Origin: Hexactinellida sp. DTS-2022
Taxonomy: Eukaryota > Porifera > Hexactinellida
Direction: 5' to 3'
DNA length: 64,000 nt
Assembly: GCA_028753945.1 (NCBI GenBank)
Contig: JAPNXP010000003.1
Location: 3,038,001-3,102,000 of the forward strand
Below, one piece after another: positions 31,404 through 43,019 of this stretch. Position 1 is the stretch's first letter, and each line of letters begins with the position of its first letter. The notes under the pieces are model-generated. The model made no database searches and was not told the DNA's origin. It saw only the letters and a list, made by a program, of their open reading frames with translations. A program made the translations under genes and the position numbers.

Positions 31404-33078
31404 TACATACATGATACATCAATTAACTCTTCAAAATTGACTCAAATTACTTATAGCTAAATTATTGGAAAAAGAACGTAATGTAATTGTAATCAGAATC
31501 CACCTTGCTTGTAATTGTAATTTAATATAATTGAACCGAAGCTGATACAGTGCATTAAATTCCGGTGGGATTATGGATATATATATCCCCATCCACTTTT
31601 TTTAAGATTGGGGATGACCTAAAGTTATATCCCATTCCTCCCACTTTTTTCGACCTTCGTACGGTGTTTATCTAATCTAAGATTTGATCCTACCTCTATC
31701 ACGATATGAAATACGATTCTCCTCTTCATTTGAATTAATGATCGCCTTGGCCTCACTTGACACTAGACTCTCGTTCTTACTAACATTCATAAGGCGAGAT
31801 ATCGGTTAGAATTTGCTTTATTACCCTTACCAATAATGGCCGAAATTTATGATTTCCTGAAAATCAGTATGGGCGAAACATTCCTTACCCACCATCGTTT
31901 TCCTGCATGGGTGGAACTAGACATCTATCAGAGGTTAATTTTTTAACTTTTGAGAGAAGAGGGGAATGAAAAAACAATATTCTATTTCTATTTAAGAAAG
32001 TTTAATTACACCAAGGGAAACTTTCATATGGTATCCTCGTAAACTTAAGGTGTGTTTGAACTCGATTATCCAATCGAGGTCGGACCAGTTGAACAAGTTG
32101 AGATATTCTACACAGTTTAGATAATTTAAAACAGAACTACTTTATGCAACAACTTCGGGACCAGCTTGGGGTGTTCGGTTAATTGTAATTTCTGATGATC
32201 GAATTTCGGATAATCGAGGTTGCACTGAATCAGAGAAATGGCCGTTTACTTGTAGACAATGCTCTTCCATCCCCACTATGATCGAATGGCATTCTAAATT
32301 GCATTGTAAAAGTGTAATTTTTCACCTAAAATAATGGGTAAATCAAGGCCATTAATCTTTGCTTCCCAATTGTCTTAAATTGATCAAATGGCATATTAGG
32401 GAACCTAATTTTAATCATTTCTCTCGGAGTATGCTCCTGCTTTCCCCTCGAAGTCGCACAATAGGTACGAGCAGTTCCAGGATGACAACATTGGACATAC
32501 TCAAACTTTGAACTTATGGATCAGTGGTGAAAAGTTGGGGGTCTGAAAAATTAAACCCCAAAAAACATCTCGTAAGAGTCAATATCTTTTGATTGGTTAT
32601 TTTGATGCAATCCATTCAATTGAGAATGCTAAGTAAATAAATAGGAATAAATATAATATATAATTGGGAATACTCCTTTGAGAATTGAAACTGAAGGTGT
32701 ATCTTTTGGATCTAAATATAATTTTGATTTTGAATCCATAAAAATCCTTAGTTCAGTTGCGTTACAACTAACTCGGAATTTGGAGGGTGTGATCGCGAAC
32801 AATGAGTTACATAAATGTTAATTAATATAATATACGTAGTTATACAATTGAATAAATGAGCTGCTGTGATTATGTGAAATTCATTCGAAAGTTATCGCTC
32901 AGGCTATAGGGCTTCCATTTTAATTGATATGACGTCATTTATAAATATTCAAATATGTGTGAACCTTTTATGATCACAATTTGTATATTCTGAAATCTAG
33001 GTTAGATGTATTAGTTTCCGCAGAGTAAAATACAGCTTGCATTACTTAAAATCAATTAGTATAATCAAAAACTAACTA
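31404..33078. other. no gene seen; one decayed MITE
   Basis: Mostly AT-rich unique sequence. At about 32050-32227 a pogo-like remnant ends TCGGATAATCGAGGTTGCACTG, with a diverged left end GAACTCGATTATCC. Nothing coding is supported. Confidence 0.5.
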
Positions 33079-33260
33079 CAGTATAACCTCGGTTTTACGA
33101 ACACGGTTAATACGAAGTTCCGGGTAAGACGAACAGATAGTTTCACAAAATTATGTCCCTAGAAAGGCTATTCAGTGGGTATTACTTCGGTTATTACGAA
33201 CTCCGGATATAGAGAATTTTTTAACCGTCCGTTGGTGTTCGTATTAACGAGGTTCTACTG
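33079..33260. mobile_element. Tc1/mariner-type MITE (TA-flanked)
   Basis: Ends CAGTATAACCTCGGTTTTAC and TATTAACGAGGTTCTACTG, TA on both sides, internal GGTAAGACGAAC/ATTACGAACTCCGG motifs. Confidence 0.85.
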
Positions 33261-33479
33261 TAATTTACTAAGATGTCTTGATTAATATTTAGATCTAGTC
33301 GATTTCTACATTTTAAGTGACAATTGTGCTCGATTTTTACATTCCTACGTTTCAACACTTCGATGACTTACTATAACTGGATGCTTTTGGCTTAGAAGAT
33401 GGTCAAAGATAACCCTTGCATACTTTGAGAATATATCGTCCTAGTCAGATCTTAGCGATATTTTTGAGTTAATTTTTTT

Positions 33480-33730
33480 GTTACAAGCGTCCGCCGCTTC
33501 TTTGGAAAATACTTCAATGGATAACGCTCATTACAATTGCGAATTAAATCGGCGGAGTAGGCAATCAATCTGTGTAAGGATGGAGTTTTTATTCCCCCAA
33601 GTAAAAGTAGGTATTGGATTTCTTAAACCGATGAAATCATGAGGGTCACCAATTAAATAAAGCGATTTTTGTTGACAAAGCATTGTCTTGCAATATTTTC
33701 CGTAGATGTTGTACCTCCATTACTGGACGC
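33480..33730 (-). pseudogene. RAG1-like recombinase relic
   Basis: Two blocks, in different frames, match the 21-23 kb RAG1-like protein. SNGGTTSTENIARQCF (about 33655-33728) corresponds to SDGGTTSIGNIARQCF. PSLHRLIAYSADLIRNCNER (about 33506-33588) corresponds to PSLHKLLAHCAELIKECNDG, with the first zinc His kept and the second changed to Tyr. Stops and frame shifts lie between them, and the catalytic-Glu region is degenerate. No CACAGTG termini were found nearby. It shows an older invasion by the same family. Confidence 0.8.
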
Positions 33731-33996
33731 ATTATGTGGCAAAAGGCGATTAATGGGTAATATGTATTTACGTCAATGTTACGCATCTAAGTTGTATTAT
33801 TACAGCTAGGAAATCGATTTCTTACATTCCAAACAAAATATATTAGTTTTTTCTCTAACTACTCAAGAAAATCTGGAAATTATCGTCGTTTATTCATTTT
33901 GGATTTTTTTAATCTGGGTCATTGATAATTGATATTTGCCAGTAACAAAGAATGTCTTATCTAAGATGCTATCACGGAATTATCAGTAACTAAATA

Positions 33997-34153
33997 CAGT
34001 GAAACCACGATTATCCGAACTCGTCGATCATCAGAATAACCTTGCGAATCCCGATGTTGTTGCTTTATATAGTTCAGCCCTAAAATATTAACTGTATATT
34101 ATCTGAACTTGTTTGACTGATACCAACGTGTTCGTATAATCGAAGTTGCAATG
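33997..34153. mobile_element. pogo-like MITE (TA-flanked)
   Basis: CAGTGAAACCACGATTATCC at the left and TATAATCGAAGTTGCAATG at the right, TA on both sides, 157 bp. Confidence 0.75.
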
Positions 34154-34301
34154 TACTATGAATCGACTAGACTAATATAATTTTGTAATTTGAACTTTTC
34201 CATAAGTTTGTTAATATAGATTGTATGCAATTCGCAGGATCTTGATTAACAATTTGTAGCCTTGGAACAATTTACTAGTACAAAGTCGTTATTACATAAT
34301 A

Positions 34302-34931
34302 CACTGCCCTCTCAAAAGTATTAGTACTCCAAAATAACCATTGAAAATAGTACTATGGTATTTTATTTTACAGATTACTTATATGGAGCTCAGTTACTGG
34401 TAACTGAACTGCCATATAAGGAAGTGTTTGAATTCTAAAAGACCCATAAGCTCATAAATGTAATTTAGACATAAATAAAAACCACTTCATTTACCAGTAA
34501 CTCAGCTCCATATAAGTATTTTGTTTATTTTAACGTGTGTTGTATACAAAATATAGGAATATTTCAAAATTGAGTTTAGATTCGTATTCTACTCATAAAA
34601 AATTTTAATTGTAGAAACATTCAACTCAATGTTGATTAGGTTGAAAATTATAATCTAATGTCACCACGTGCCACAACTTCCCACATTATACCATTGTGGC
34701 AATTGAGACAAATGACACATGGTACAGAAAGAAGATAATTTTCAACTAATCAATATGTAATAGAGTTGAAAGCTTCTACAATTTATAAGTCGCATGCGTA
34801 GAATTCGAATCTGAAATCAAAATTGAATTATCACATATATTTCGAATACAATACACTTCTAGAATAAACATACTATACTACTATTTTCAATTAAAATTGT
34901 TAAAGATACGAATACTTTTGAGAGGGGAGTG
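34302..34931. mobile_element. Tc1-like non-autonomous element
   Basis: TA-flanked 630 bp. Ends CACTGCCCTCTCAAAAGTAT and ATACTTTTGAGAGGGGAGTG, typical of Tc1 termini. It contains an internal palindrome at about 34375-34520 (ATATGGAGCTCAGTTACTGG and its complement). Confidence 0.85.
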
Positions 34932-35219
34932 TATAAGTACGAATATATCACGCATATTTTCGGTAATTGACGTGTTGCGATCTAAACTTTACTAATTCGC
35001 CTTATATATTTGTTTCTTGCCTCTAAACATCTCTGAAATATTTTTAATCCCTTAACTACTAGTTTCCGTTAAAATATGTTTATTGGAGGTAGAATCATGT
35101 GGTTTTCTTCAAAAAATGAGGAGAATAGATCTGCTTGAAACAACAAAAATTGCTGTTCTTGATGATTTTTAATATGAACACAGTGCTGTTTGTTGAAACA
35201 GAAAACACTCCATCCTATA

Positions 35220-35289
35220 ATTCAGTGTTTCTCAACGGGGGGGGGGATATTGCCCCTTTATGGGCGATTTTTCAAATTAGGGGGGCAAA
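35220..35289. mobile_element. hAT MITE, left end only
   Basis: Starts CAGTGTTTCTCAACGGGGGG, the same terminus type as 42248 and 48858. No right end; the next bases are Helitron sequence. Confidence 0.5.
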
Positions 35290-35356
35290 ATAAGCGACCT
35301 AACAAGCGAAGCGCGATAGTATATATATACACAGCCTTGTGTTTTAGTATTATAGA
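35290..35356. mobile_element. chimeric Helitron ends in opposite orientation
   Basis: AAGCGAAGCGCGATAG is a plus-strand Helitron 3' end (35290-35319). It joins directly to a 5' end read on the minus strand (TCTATAATACTAAAACACAA, at 35356). The two termini face each other with nothing between. Confidence 0.6.
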
Positions 35357-35755
35357 TAATCATTCGATTTTCTTGAAATGCATAAGGTGGTCGATTTACT
35401 TTGAATCGTTATATACGGATTCCAAACAACATCAAATTTTATCAGGTATGTCTTCATAAAACAGATTGAAATTTGACCTCATTGAAATAATTTATTTAAA
35501 GTTTTTGCATCTCTTGTTTGACTTAATCCCCCAAAGATTTAACGCCGTCTTAAATTATCTATGTTGCTGAATAGATTTACAATAGAAATTATTGTGCAAC
35601 TTCAGTAATAAACACCTAGACTTAGTAGTGCTAACTTATGCTAAAACACTATAGGGACACGTCTAGAACTCACTAAATAATGAAGAGAGAAATTGACAAA
35701 GTTACGGCCAAAATGAGTTATAAGTTAAATCATATTGAGAAAATTGATAACATCA

Positions 35756-36657
35756 CTCATGGCCTACTTAATATACGGCTATATATGTCGCCGAGAAGGC
35801 CATAAAACAAAGAGGCCAGTTTCTAATTTTCAAAATGGAGAATTGATCTTTATTCGAATAATTAGCAATGATAGAGCTGAAAAGTGTATTATAACTATAT
35901 AGGAATATGGTATCCAGGTATACATAACACCCTCCAGAATTGTGATATGTCATCATCTGATGACGTTATGGTTATTTTGGTTTCGAATTATCTTTGTTTT
36001 TCTAGCATACTTTTAACATAGTTAAACGCGTTATAAATGTTCAAAATTGGAACATGGTTATACCCAGAAGTAGTAGAATAAAAAAAATTTGAGATAATGA
36101 GATAATTAACACTTAATTCATTATTATGTAATGACTCACTATCTCAAAAATTATTGAAGTTGGGCATTTAAAATGTATTATCGATGAATAGGAAGTTACC
36201 TATTCCGGACAGATCAGTACCAGACTAGTTTACACAACATTCATAGTTTTTGAGTTATGGCACATTTAGGAAATATACATTTTCCATGGCAACCGAGGAA
36301 TGTGTCAACATTCCATTTATAATTTCAATATATTTTATTCAACTACTTCTAGGTATAACCATGTTCCAATTTTGAACATTTATAACGCGTTTAACTATGT
36401 TAAAAGTATGCTAGAAAAACAAGATAATTCGCAACCAAAATAACCATAACGTCATCAGATGATGACATATCACAATTCTGGAGGGTGTTATGTATACCTG
36501 GATACCATATTCCTATATAGTTATAATACACTTTTCAGCTCTATCATTGCTAATTATTCGAATATTAATCAATTCTCCATTTTGTAAATTAGAAACTGGC
36601 CTCTTTGTTTTATGGCCTTCTCGGCGACATACATAGCCGTATATTAAGTAGGCCATG
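35756..36657. mobile_element. foldback element with R5 outer arms and R2 inner arms
   Basis: The outer arms are GGCCTACTTAATATACGGCT and its complement. Inside, the R2 arm sequences (ATTGCTAATTATTCGAATA, GGCAACCGAGGAATGTGTC) are also mirrored around about 36080. Almost the full 900 bp is palindromic. No transposase. Confidence 0.75.
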
Positions 36658-36899
36658 CATCACTGAAGCCTTTTATTGTGTAAACAATGCTATTACAGCA
36701 GTTACTCTTGTGCATACAAGCTATATTTGACTACAGAACACTTATCTTTATATGTGTCTATTTCTACTCTCTATTTAGAACTTTTCAAAATTTCATAGTT
36801 ATCAATTTGTTGCCAATTATATCCTAATTACAGCTTACACTGCATTATTGCATATTTCAAATCAATTTTTAATTGCACCATCATCACTAGTTTAACTAC

Positions 36900-37183
36900 T
36901 CATGGCCTACTTAATATACGGCTATATATGTCGCCGAGAAGGCGATAAAACAAAGAGGCCAGTTTCTAATTTTCATTCTAGGATAAACTATGCCTCCTAT
37001 TGTTGTTATTAGGGTTGTATATGGGGTAATCAACTATTGCGAGTCCATTAACACCACTTTTGAGAATCTCAGATTTGTGGTTAAGTTAGTTAGGCGCCAT
37101 TCCTAGAATGAAAATTAGAAACTAGCCTCTTTGTTTTATCGCCTTCTCGGCGACATATATAGCCGTATATTAAGTAGGCCATG
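36900..37183. mobile_element. short R5 foldback element around a gypsy-like fragment
   Basis: R5 arms at 36903-36985 and 37105-37182 enclose about 120 bp. Its reverse complement resembles the gypsy pol at 27165-27215 (TTGATTACCCCATATACAA, ATAGGAGGCATAGTTTA). Confidence 0.6.
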
Positions 37184-37438
37184 GCGAACCATTGCAATTT
37201 TTTGTTATAGATTGCGCACCCAGATGAAAGCCTGAAAAGATGAAATATACGTATAGATATATAGATATATGGCCAAAATTCAAAATTATTTTGTATTAAA
37301 ACATTCAAACTTCTAGCAGCATAATAACATTTCTAAGTGCTTCAACCTCAATGTTTGCATAAAATAATATTATAACTCAAATAAAACAACATTGTTTTAA
37401 ATTCACATTTTATCGAGGTGTTAAACTCATTAACTATA

Positions 37439-38356
37439 CAGTGCAACCTCTATCAGTGGGGTCTCTATAAATGGGGAACCTCTATAAGCGGGGGAATTTT
37501 GGTCCATATTCGTTCATTTCCATACAAATGACCCTCTATAACCGGGGAAGTGGGGAATGGGGGACCTTAATTATAGAGGAATTAGTATTCCCATACAAAT
37601 TGACCTATATAAATGGGGGAGATGGGCAAATTCTAACATAATACTTATAAATTATGCTGCATTTCTAATAAATACACTCTAAAGTTCTACATAAATTTTT
37701 TTTTGATGGCTCTACACTAATGTTTTTTAAGAAATCATCGGCAGTGGATCATAATTTAACTAAATTATCAAAATATACAAATACTGACTATAACTTACAT
37801 TAATGGATGTCTTATAAGTATATATTTCATAATATGACCATATGTAGTGTCTATCCATTGAAAATTATAACTGGGGAACAGGGTTGTATCAACTCAATTT
37901 GAGTTGCCAGAATCAACTCATTTCCTTGAATGAGTTGGATGAGTTGGTAACAGCAAAATGAATGAGTTGAATGAGTTGGTAGACAAAAAATGAGTTGTTT
38001 TGCCAACTCAAAATGAGTTGATACAACCCTGCCGACTCAACTTCCGACCATGGCTAGACCACTTTCACTTTGTCGTAACATTAATGCGTAGGGAGATGCA
38101 AATTTGGCCGGACCACTTTTTGAGAGCCGACCTCCGCAGCTTTAAATGTATTAGTAAACTGAAGATTTAAGATATTCTTTGCTTACAAATAGTCTAATAA
38201 AAATGAGTTGGCAGAATCAACTCATTTTTCTTAAATGAGTTGAATGAGTTGGTAATAGCAAAATGAATGAGTTGAAAGAGTTGGTAGACAAAAAATGAGT
38301 TGTTTTGCCAACTCAAAATGAGTTGATACAACCCTGCTGGGGAATGGGTTGCACTG
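37439..38356. mobile_element. pogo-like MITE (same family as 23661), split by an hAT element
   Basis: TA-flanked. Left end CAGTGCAACCTCTATCAGTG, right end GGGGAATGGGTTGCACTG. ATAAATGGGG repeats. The hAT element at 37879-38336 interrupts it. Confidence 0.85.
37879..38336. mobile_element. hAT element built of GAGTTG repeats
   Basis: Termini CAGGGTTGTATCAACTCA and TGAGTTGATACAACCCTG, 8-bp target duplication CTGGGGAA (nTnnnnAn). Two arrays of AATGAGTTGGATGAGTTGG-type repeats flank a unique centre (about 38028-38200). A second internal terminus, CAACCCTG, at about 38020 suggests two fused copies. Confidence 0.88.
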
Positions 38357-38647
38357 TATTATTTCCAAATTAAATATATAATTTTCAGATGATTGTGAGG
38401 CAATGTGACTATACAGATTTTGATTTACAATTTGAAGACCCCATGGCCCTTCATCATTATTTGATAAAAAAGCGTTAAAATCATAATGTTATGAAATTTA
38501 TGACTATAGCTACAAAGATATTTAGTCCTTTCAGAGTAGTTCAAATAGCCATTAATTTATACGCTACAAGAAACATATTGTGTCTTTACTAAAATTCCTG
38601 TTCAAATACCTTTGGTCAACTAGTGTATATTTATATAGTACATGTAT

Positions 38648-39526
38648 TAGAGCTGTACCGGATTTGAGACTCTCTACTCCGGCCGGATCCGGATATCCGG
38701 TGCTCAATTATCCGGTTATCCGGCTAAATATGTATTTGACAAATGGTACCTTAATATCACATCAAGAACAAGTTCTCCTTATTCTTGATTAATTTGTACA
38801 TATACTAAGCTTGTGATTTTAGGGAGGCTTCTAAAATAATTTATGTGAATCCACAATTGATGCAGTATATGAATATACTTTCAATCGAATTCACATTTGG
38901 TAAATAAGATCTTTTCAATAACATATTTATTTTCGATTCCTATATATTTTTTTGTGATCGCTTTTCCTATTAGCTTGAAAGGTTGCATTTTTTATCAATC
39001 CCAGCATGAGTGAAATTTGGCATTTTTTTCACTATCTAAGAACGATTCTTTCAGAGCACTCTGTAATGAATGTGATGCCAATACATATATCACGTGGTAA
39101 ATATCCTAAAATATATAGCACGTCACCACTGTGGAACCACATAAAACATTCACATCCAGAAATTTACAAAAAAAAACAACAATAAATGAAAATCCTCTTG
39201 TAGAAATTCACAACAAGGTGATCATAGTATTTTCAAACAACTAGTTCTGCTATTACACATTATCTAAATTCTACTCCAAGAATATCTATTCAAGAAAACC
39301 TGTACCAGACATTAGAACGACAGAAGAAATTGACAGTTAATGACCCTAGAGCTATTGAAATTCACTTTATATTCTGAGAGATAGTTATTCTTCAATTCGT
39401 ACACAAATACAATTGGGACCGTTATCCGGCCGGATAGTTGTTCATATCCGGTTCCGGCCGGATATCCGGTAACTGGCCGGATACAGCCGGATACCGGATT
39501 AGAACCGCATATCCGGTACAGCCCTA
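38648..39526. mobile_element. hAT element with TATCCGG-rich ends
   Basis: Ends TAGAGCTGTACCGG and CCGGTACAGCCCTA, 8-bp target duplication ACATGTAT on both sides, 879 bp. The outer about 80-110 bp carry repeated ATCCGG/CCGGAT; the middle is unique and non-coding. A (TA)n run follows at 39534-39556. Confidence 0.85.
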
Positions 39527-39892
39527 ACATGTATATATATATATATATATATATATCCAAATTTTGTCCCTAGATCCGACTTTTGTCCCTAGATCGAGGG
39601 TTTTGCCTGGGCAAAACAGAAGTATGTCTTATGGAGCACTTTTTTTCCGATTAAAAAGACTTTTGCCAAATACGCACCATACTACACACTTAAAATAGAC
39701 ACTTTGGATCTAGGGACTCTTTTGAATGTTTGTTCTTGATGAGGTGACAAGTATCAAATAGAAGATAAATATTCTGATGAGATAGAGAAGGGTTGCTTGG
39801 TAATCTTGTAATCTTGGCTTGATATTTGTGATTAGTTAAGAGTATATTAGAAGCTTTCAAATTAGTTGTATGGTTATCAGAAACTATAGCGT

Positions 39893-41290
39893 TTACTCTG
39901 AACTGAGATTGTGCGAGTAATGAAAGACATTTCTTAATATTTTGGTGAACAATTTCATCAGATTCTTAACCAGGGATGTTGCCGCTATATCAAACGGGAT
40001 CGATTTCTTGAGCGATACAACCATAAAACATAGAATGTTGGTGTACATAGCCATATCTGCATTACAACGAATAAGAGCTTGTACATCGAATTTGAGGTTG
40101 GAGATGCATTTCAACAAGTAAAATAGCTATGTCATTGCCAATACAGTTTGTATCACTTTGACATTGAAGGGCCTGACAGTTGTCAATTGAAGGAGACTTA
40201 AGTTTACGTAGGAGTGAAGTGCTTGAGAGAGGAATGTATTTTTTAACATAATTATAGGTTGAATTCGAAGTATACCTCAACATCAGATAAATACGCTGAA
40301 CTTGAGATGAGTACTTCGTCTACCGCAAGGGCTATAATGGTATGGTGGAAATGGTTCGAAAAACCAAAACCGGAAATTGTTCGAAAAACCAAATAGGAAA
40401 TAGTTCGAATTTTTGTGTGTTGCTACACCATGGATATGATAAAACTCCAGCTTGAATCCATGGTCCAACAATACAAAAATGAAAGTCGAACTATTTCCTA
40501 TTTTGTTTCGAACTATTTCCCTTTTTAAAAAATCGAACCATTTCCGCATTACCGCTATAATAAGTTAATAACAAAGTTGAAGAATTTCGTTATTTACATC
40601 AACATCAAAGTTGAGTGAAAATTCCGACATTAATTTGATAAATTTTCGAGTACATCTAGATGTGTTGATTTATGACCAGTAGTCACTTGGATATAATTTG
40701 ATAGAGGAATGGGAGATCCATCGTAACTCAGTTTAAGATGGAAGTCTGTGTAGATTGTAATACATTCCTTTACAGATGCCACACCAGACCGGAAAACGAG
40801 ATAGTACAGTAACAAATTCTTCTTCGATGAGTAGTTTAATTGAAGTCAACCTACTCTGGAGCTTGTCTGAGGAATTCAACTACATCTAGGAATTGCCTAA
40901 TTCTTAATTTTTCAACGAAGATAGAAATTTCGTCTTACTGGAAGATACGTTCTTTTGGTGGCGGACGTGATTTAGTTGGAAGGCTAACCTGGCTCTTAGG
41001 GATTTTTTCAGGATGAATTGTTGAAATAGGATCTAAGTGGTATATAATCTAGTAGGATTCCTACCAGTAACTTTTAGGAAGGTTGGCTAAGTGTCGTGAA
41101 CAAATGAAAGAATTATATGTCACTTCATAATCTGCTGGTCTGTTGAGAAATAGTTACCATTTAGCAATAAGTTCTTGGTCTAGAGGGAACTTGAAACGAC
41201 TGTAATCTGGTCCATCTTTACAACCAGATTTACAATCGATCACAGAGCACTTGTTTGGGATAAATTCTAATTTTGGATTGAAAAATATAG
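39893..41290 (-). pseudogene. second THAP/P-element-type transposase, decayed
   Basis: The N-terminal THAP zinc finger is visible near 41100-41290: C-x4-C in CSVIDC, RFKFP, then CSRHL as the C-x2-H pair. The middle (40630-40815) reads ECITIYTDFHLKLSYDGSPI. After a nested MITE comes the helix-turn-helix-like YNYVKKYIPLSSTSLLRKL (about 40200) and the core LLVEMHLQPQ with CFMVVSLKKSIPF (about 39990-40130). Stops and frame changes run throughout. It belongs to a different lineage from the 8-kb relic, judging by motif wording. Boundaries are approximate. Confidence 0.7.
40325..40560. mobile_element. palindromic MITE in the THAP pseudogene
   Basis: GGTGGAAATGGTTCGAAAAA at the left mirrors TCGAACCATTTCCGCATTAC at the right, with GGAAATAGTTCGAA repeated on both strands. 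The target duplication was not resolved. Confidence 0.6.
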
Positions 41291-41299
41291 AAAAAATAT

Positions 41300-42247
41300 G
41301 CTATCTCTTTAAGAAAAATCTTTATGAATAGAGATTTCGGTTAACATTAGCTAAATAAGTAATAAGAACGGTCATTAAACTGACTAGGCAATATGTATCA
41401 TCGTCCAAACAGCACTTTTAAGAACTGAGATTAAAATTTAATTATACATTTCAAAAATTACAAGATATATGGTTTGATGACAATAGTATAATTATTTTAC
41501 TTAAATTGACGTTAAAAAGAATTTGAGTGAAAGGAATTACATAATTTTGTTACTGTAGTTAGTTTTTAACAAGAAAAATGCACTAGGATAATAACGGCAA
41601 AGTTAGATTCTCAAATTATCAAAAAATTAGCATTTATTTATCATCAATGCCATATTTGGGTATGTATATTTGATTACGTCATTGTGGTTAAATCCGATGA
41701 GAAATCATTCTCAAAAGTATTTAAGTTGTTTCTAGCGTATTTGAAAACCTAAGTTTAGTTATTCCATGACAATAGGTAATTCATTTACGAGCAATTAGAA
41801 AGTAAAACTACCCTGGAAATGAAACGAGCAAATACTTGACTTATCTATCCGTATAATATAGTAGGCCATGTCCTAGGGTATTCTAATGTTTAATGGAATT
41901 TTTAGATGTTAAATGGATGCTGAGTGTAACTATCAAAGTGTAATTACTCTTAGGAACCCTAGATCGTTTTTCGTACCATAGTTGTCTAATATGGAACATT
42001 GCTAGCTCCTAAATTTCTTCCGAATCAGGGGGGCTTGGGGGGTTCTAAAATTTATGATCGGACCACCCAAAGTTTTGAACCGAATGTGAAAATCAATTTG
42101 TGTCCGATCATTAGATAATCTCTCTCAATAATATGGTTAACTTCAAGACTCATTGTCAAAATAAAATTTATCTTAACTGATACATATTGAGTAGGAATAC
42201 TAGTAAGTTAAAACTGCTATTGTTCATCAGATAATAATACACTATAG
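41300..42247. other. no recognisable feature
   Basis: AT-rich sequence without supported genes or terminal repeats. Confidence 0.5.
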
Positions 42248-42816
42248 CAGTGGTTCTCAAACTGTGGTACGCGAGCTCCTTCTAGTGGTACGCGGAGCTA
42301 TTGGCGGAGGGAGTAGGAGTCAGGGGAAGGGGGGGGGGGCACTTACTCCTCCCCTAATTCAGCCATTTGAATTGTTGGGAGTTTATTGTTGATATTATTC
42401 AACATCGTCAATACCTTCAATTCTCTAATGTTGCTAGAGTACACATTCTAAATCGATTGTATTTTGTTTTTGTTAGCAAATTTGATTCCGCAGGTAGATT
42501 AGTAGTTAACATTAATTCTGCAAAAAATCCATGGGGATATACTCCCCAAACCCCCTCTAAGTCGCTCGCTACGCTCGCTGCTTGTACCTTTGACCGCGCA
42601 GACTTAATCCTGGATTCGCCCTTGGAAGGGTGGACATCATTATACTTTAAAAATACATCAAAATTGAAATATTATTAAATACAATGGAAATCTACTTTAG
42701 TACGATATGGTGTACGTCGTTTAGGGATGTATTTAAATATCTATCATTATGGTGGTACGCGGAGACCCTGATATTTGATGAAGTGGTACGCGCTGTGAAA
42801 AGTTTGAGAACCACTG
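42248..42816. mobile_element. hAT MITE (GGTACGCG type)
   Basis: Ends CAGTGGTTCTCAAACTGTGG and AGTTTGAGAACCACTG, flanked by CACTATAG and CACTACAG (7 of 8). GTGGTACGCG motifs at both ends. The 103- and 97-residue frames are not supported as genes. Confidence 0.85.
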
Positions 42817-43019
42817 CACTACAGTATTGTTTTGCTGAATACAATTTCAGTATTTTCTTAGCCACAAAATTATATTTTTTAAATGAGTATTACACTACTA
42901 TTCCTGTTCACAGTATTATTTGTTCTCATATTGTAGGACTTGGAAAATTTAGTTTTAGAGGTTTTAGATTATGCTGAATCCCAAAAGTATTAGGAAATAG
43001 ATTTTACAATGTTACAAAC

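Noticed and set aside
35179..35185. Another CACAGTG, as an end of the second RAG1-like relic
   Set aside because: It is not followed by GGCAAA or CAAGTGG, and no partner or 5-bp duplication was found; a 7-mer is expected by chance.
42367..42977. Two frames of about 100 residues
   Set aside because: The first is wholly inside the hAT MITE at 42248-42816 and the second straddles its right end; low complexity and no motifs.
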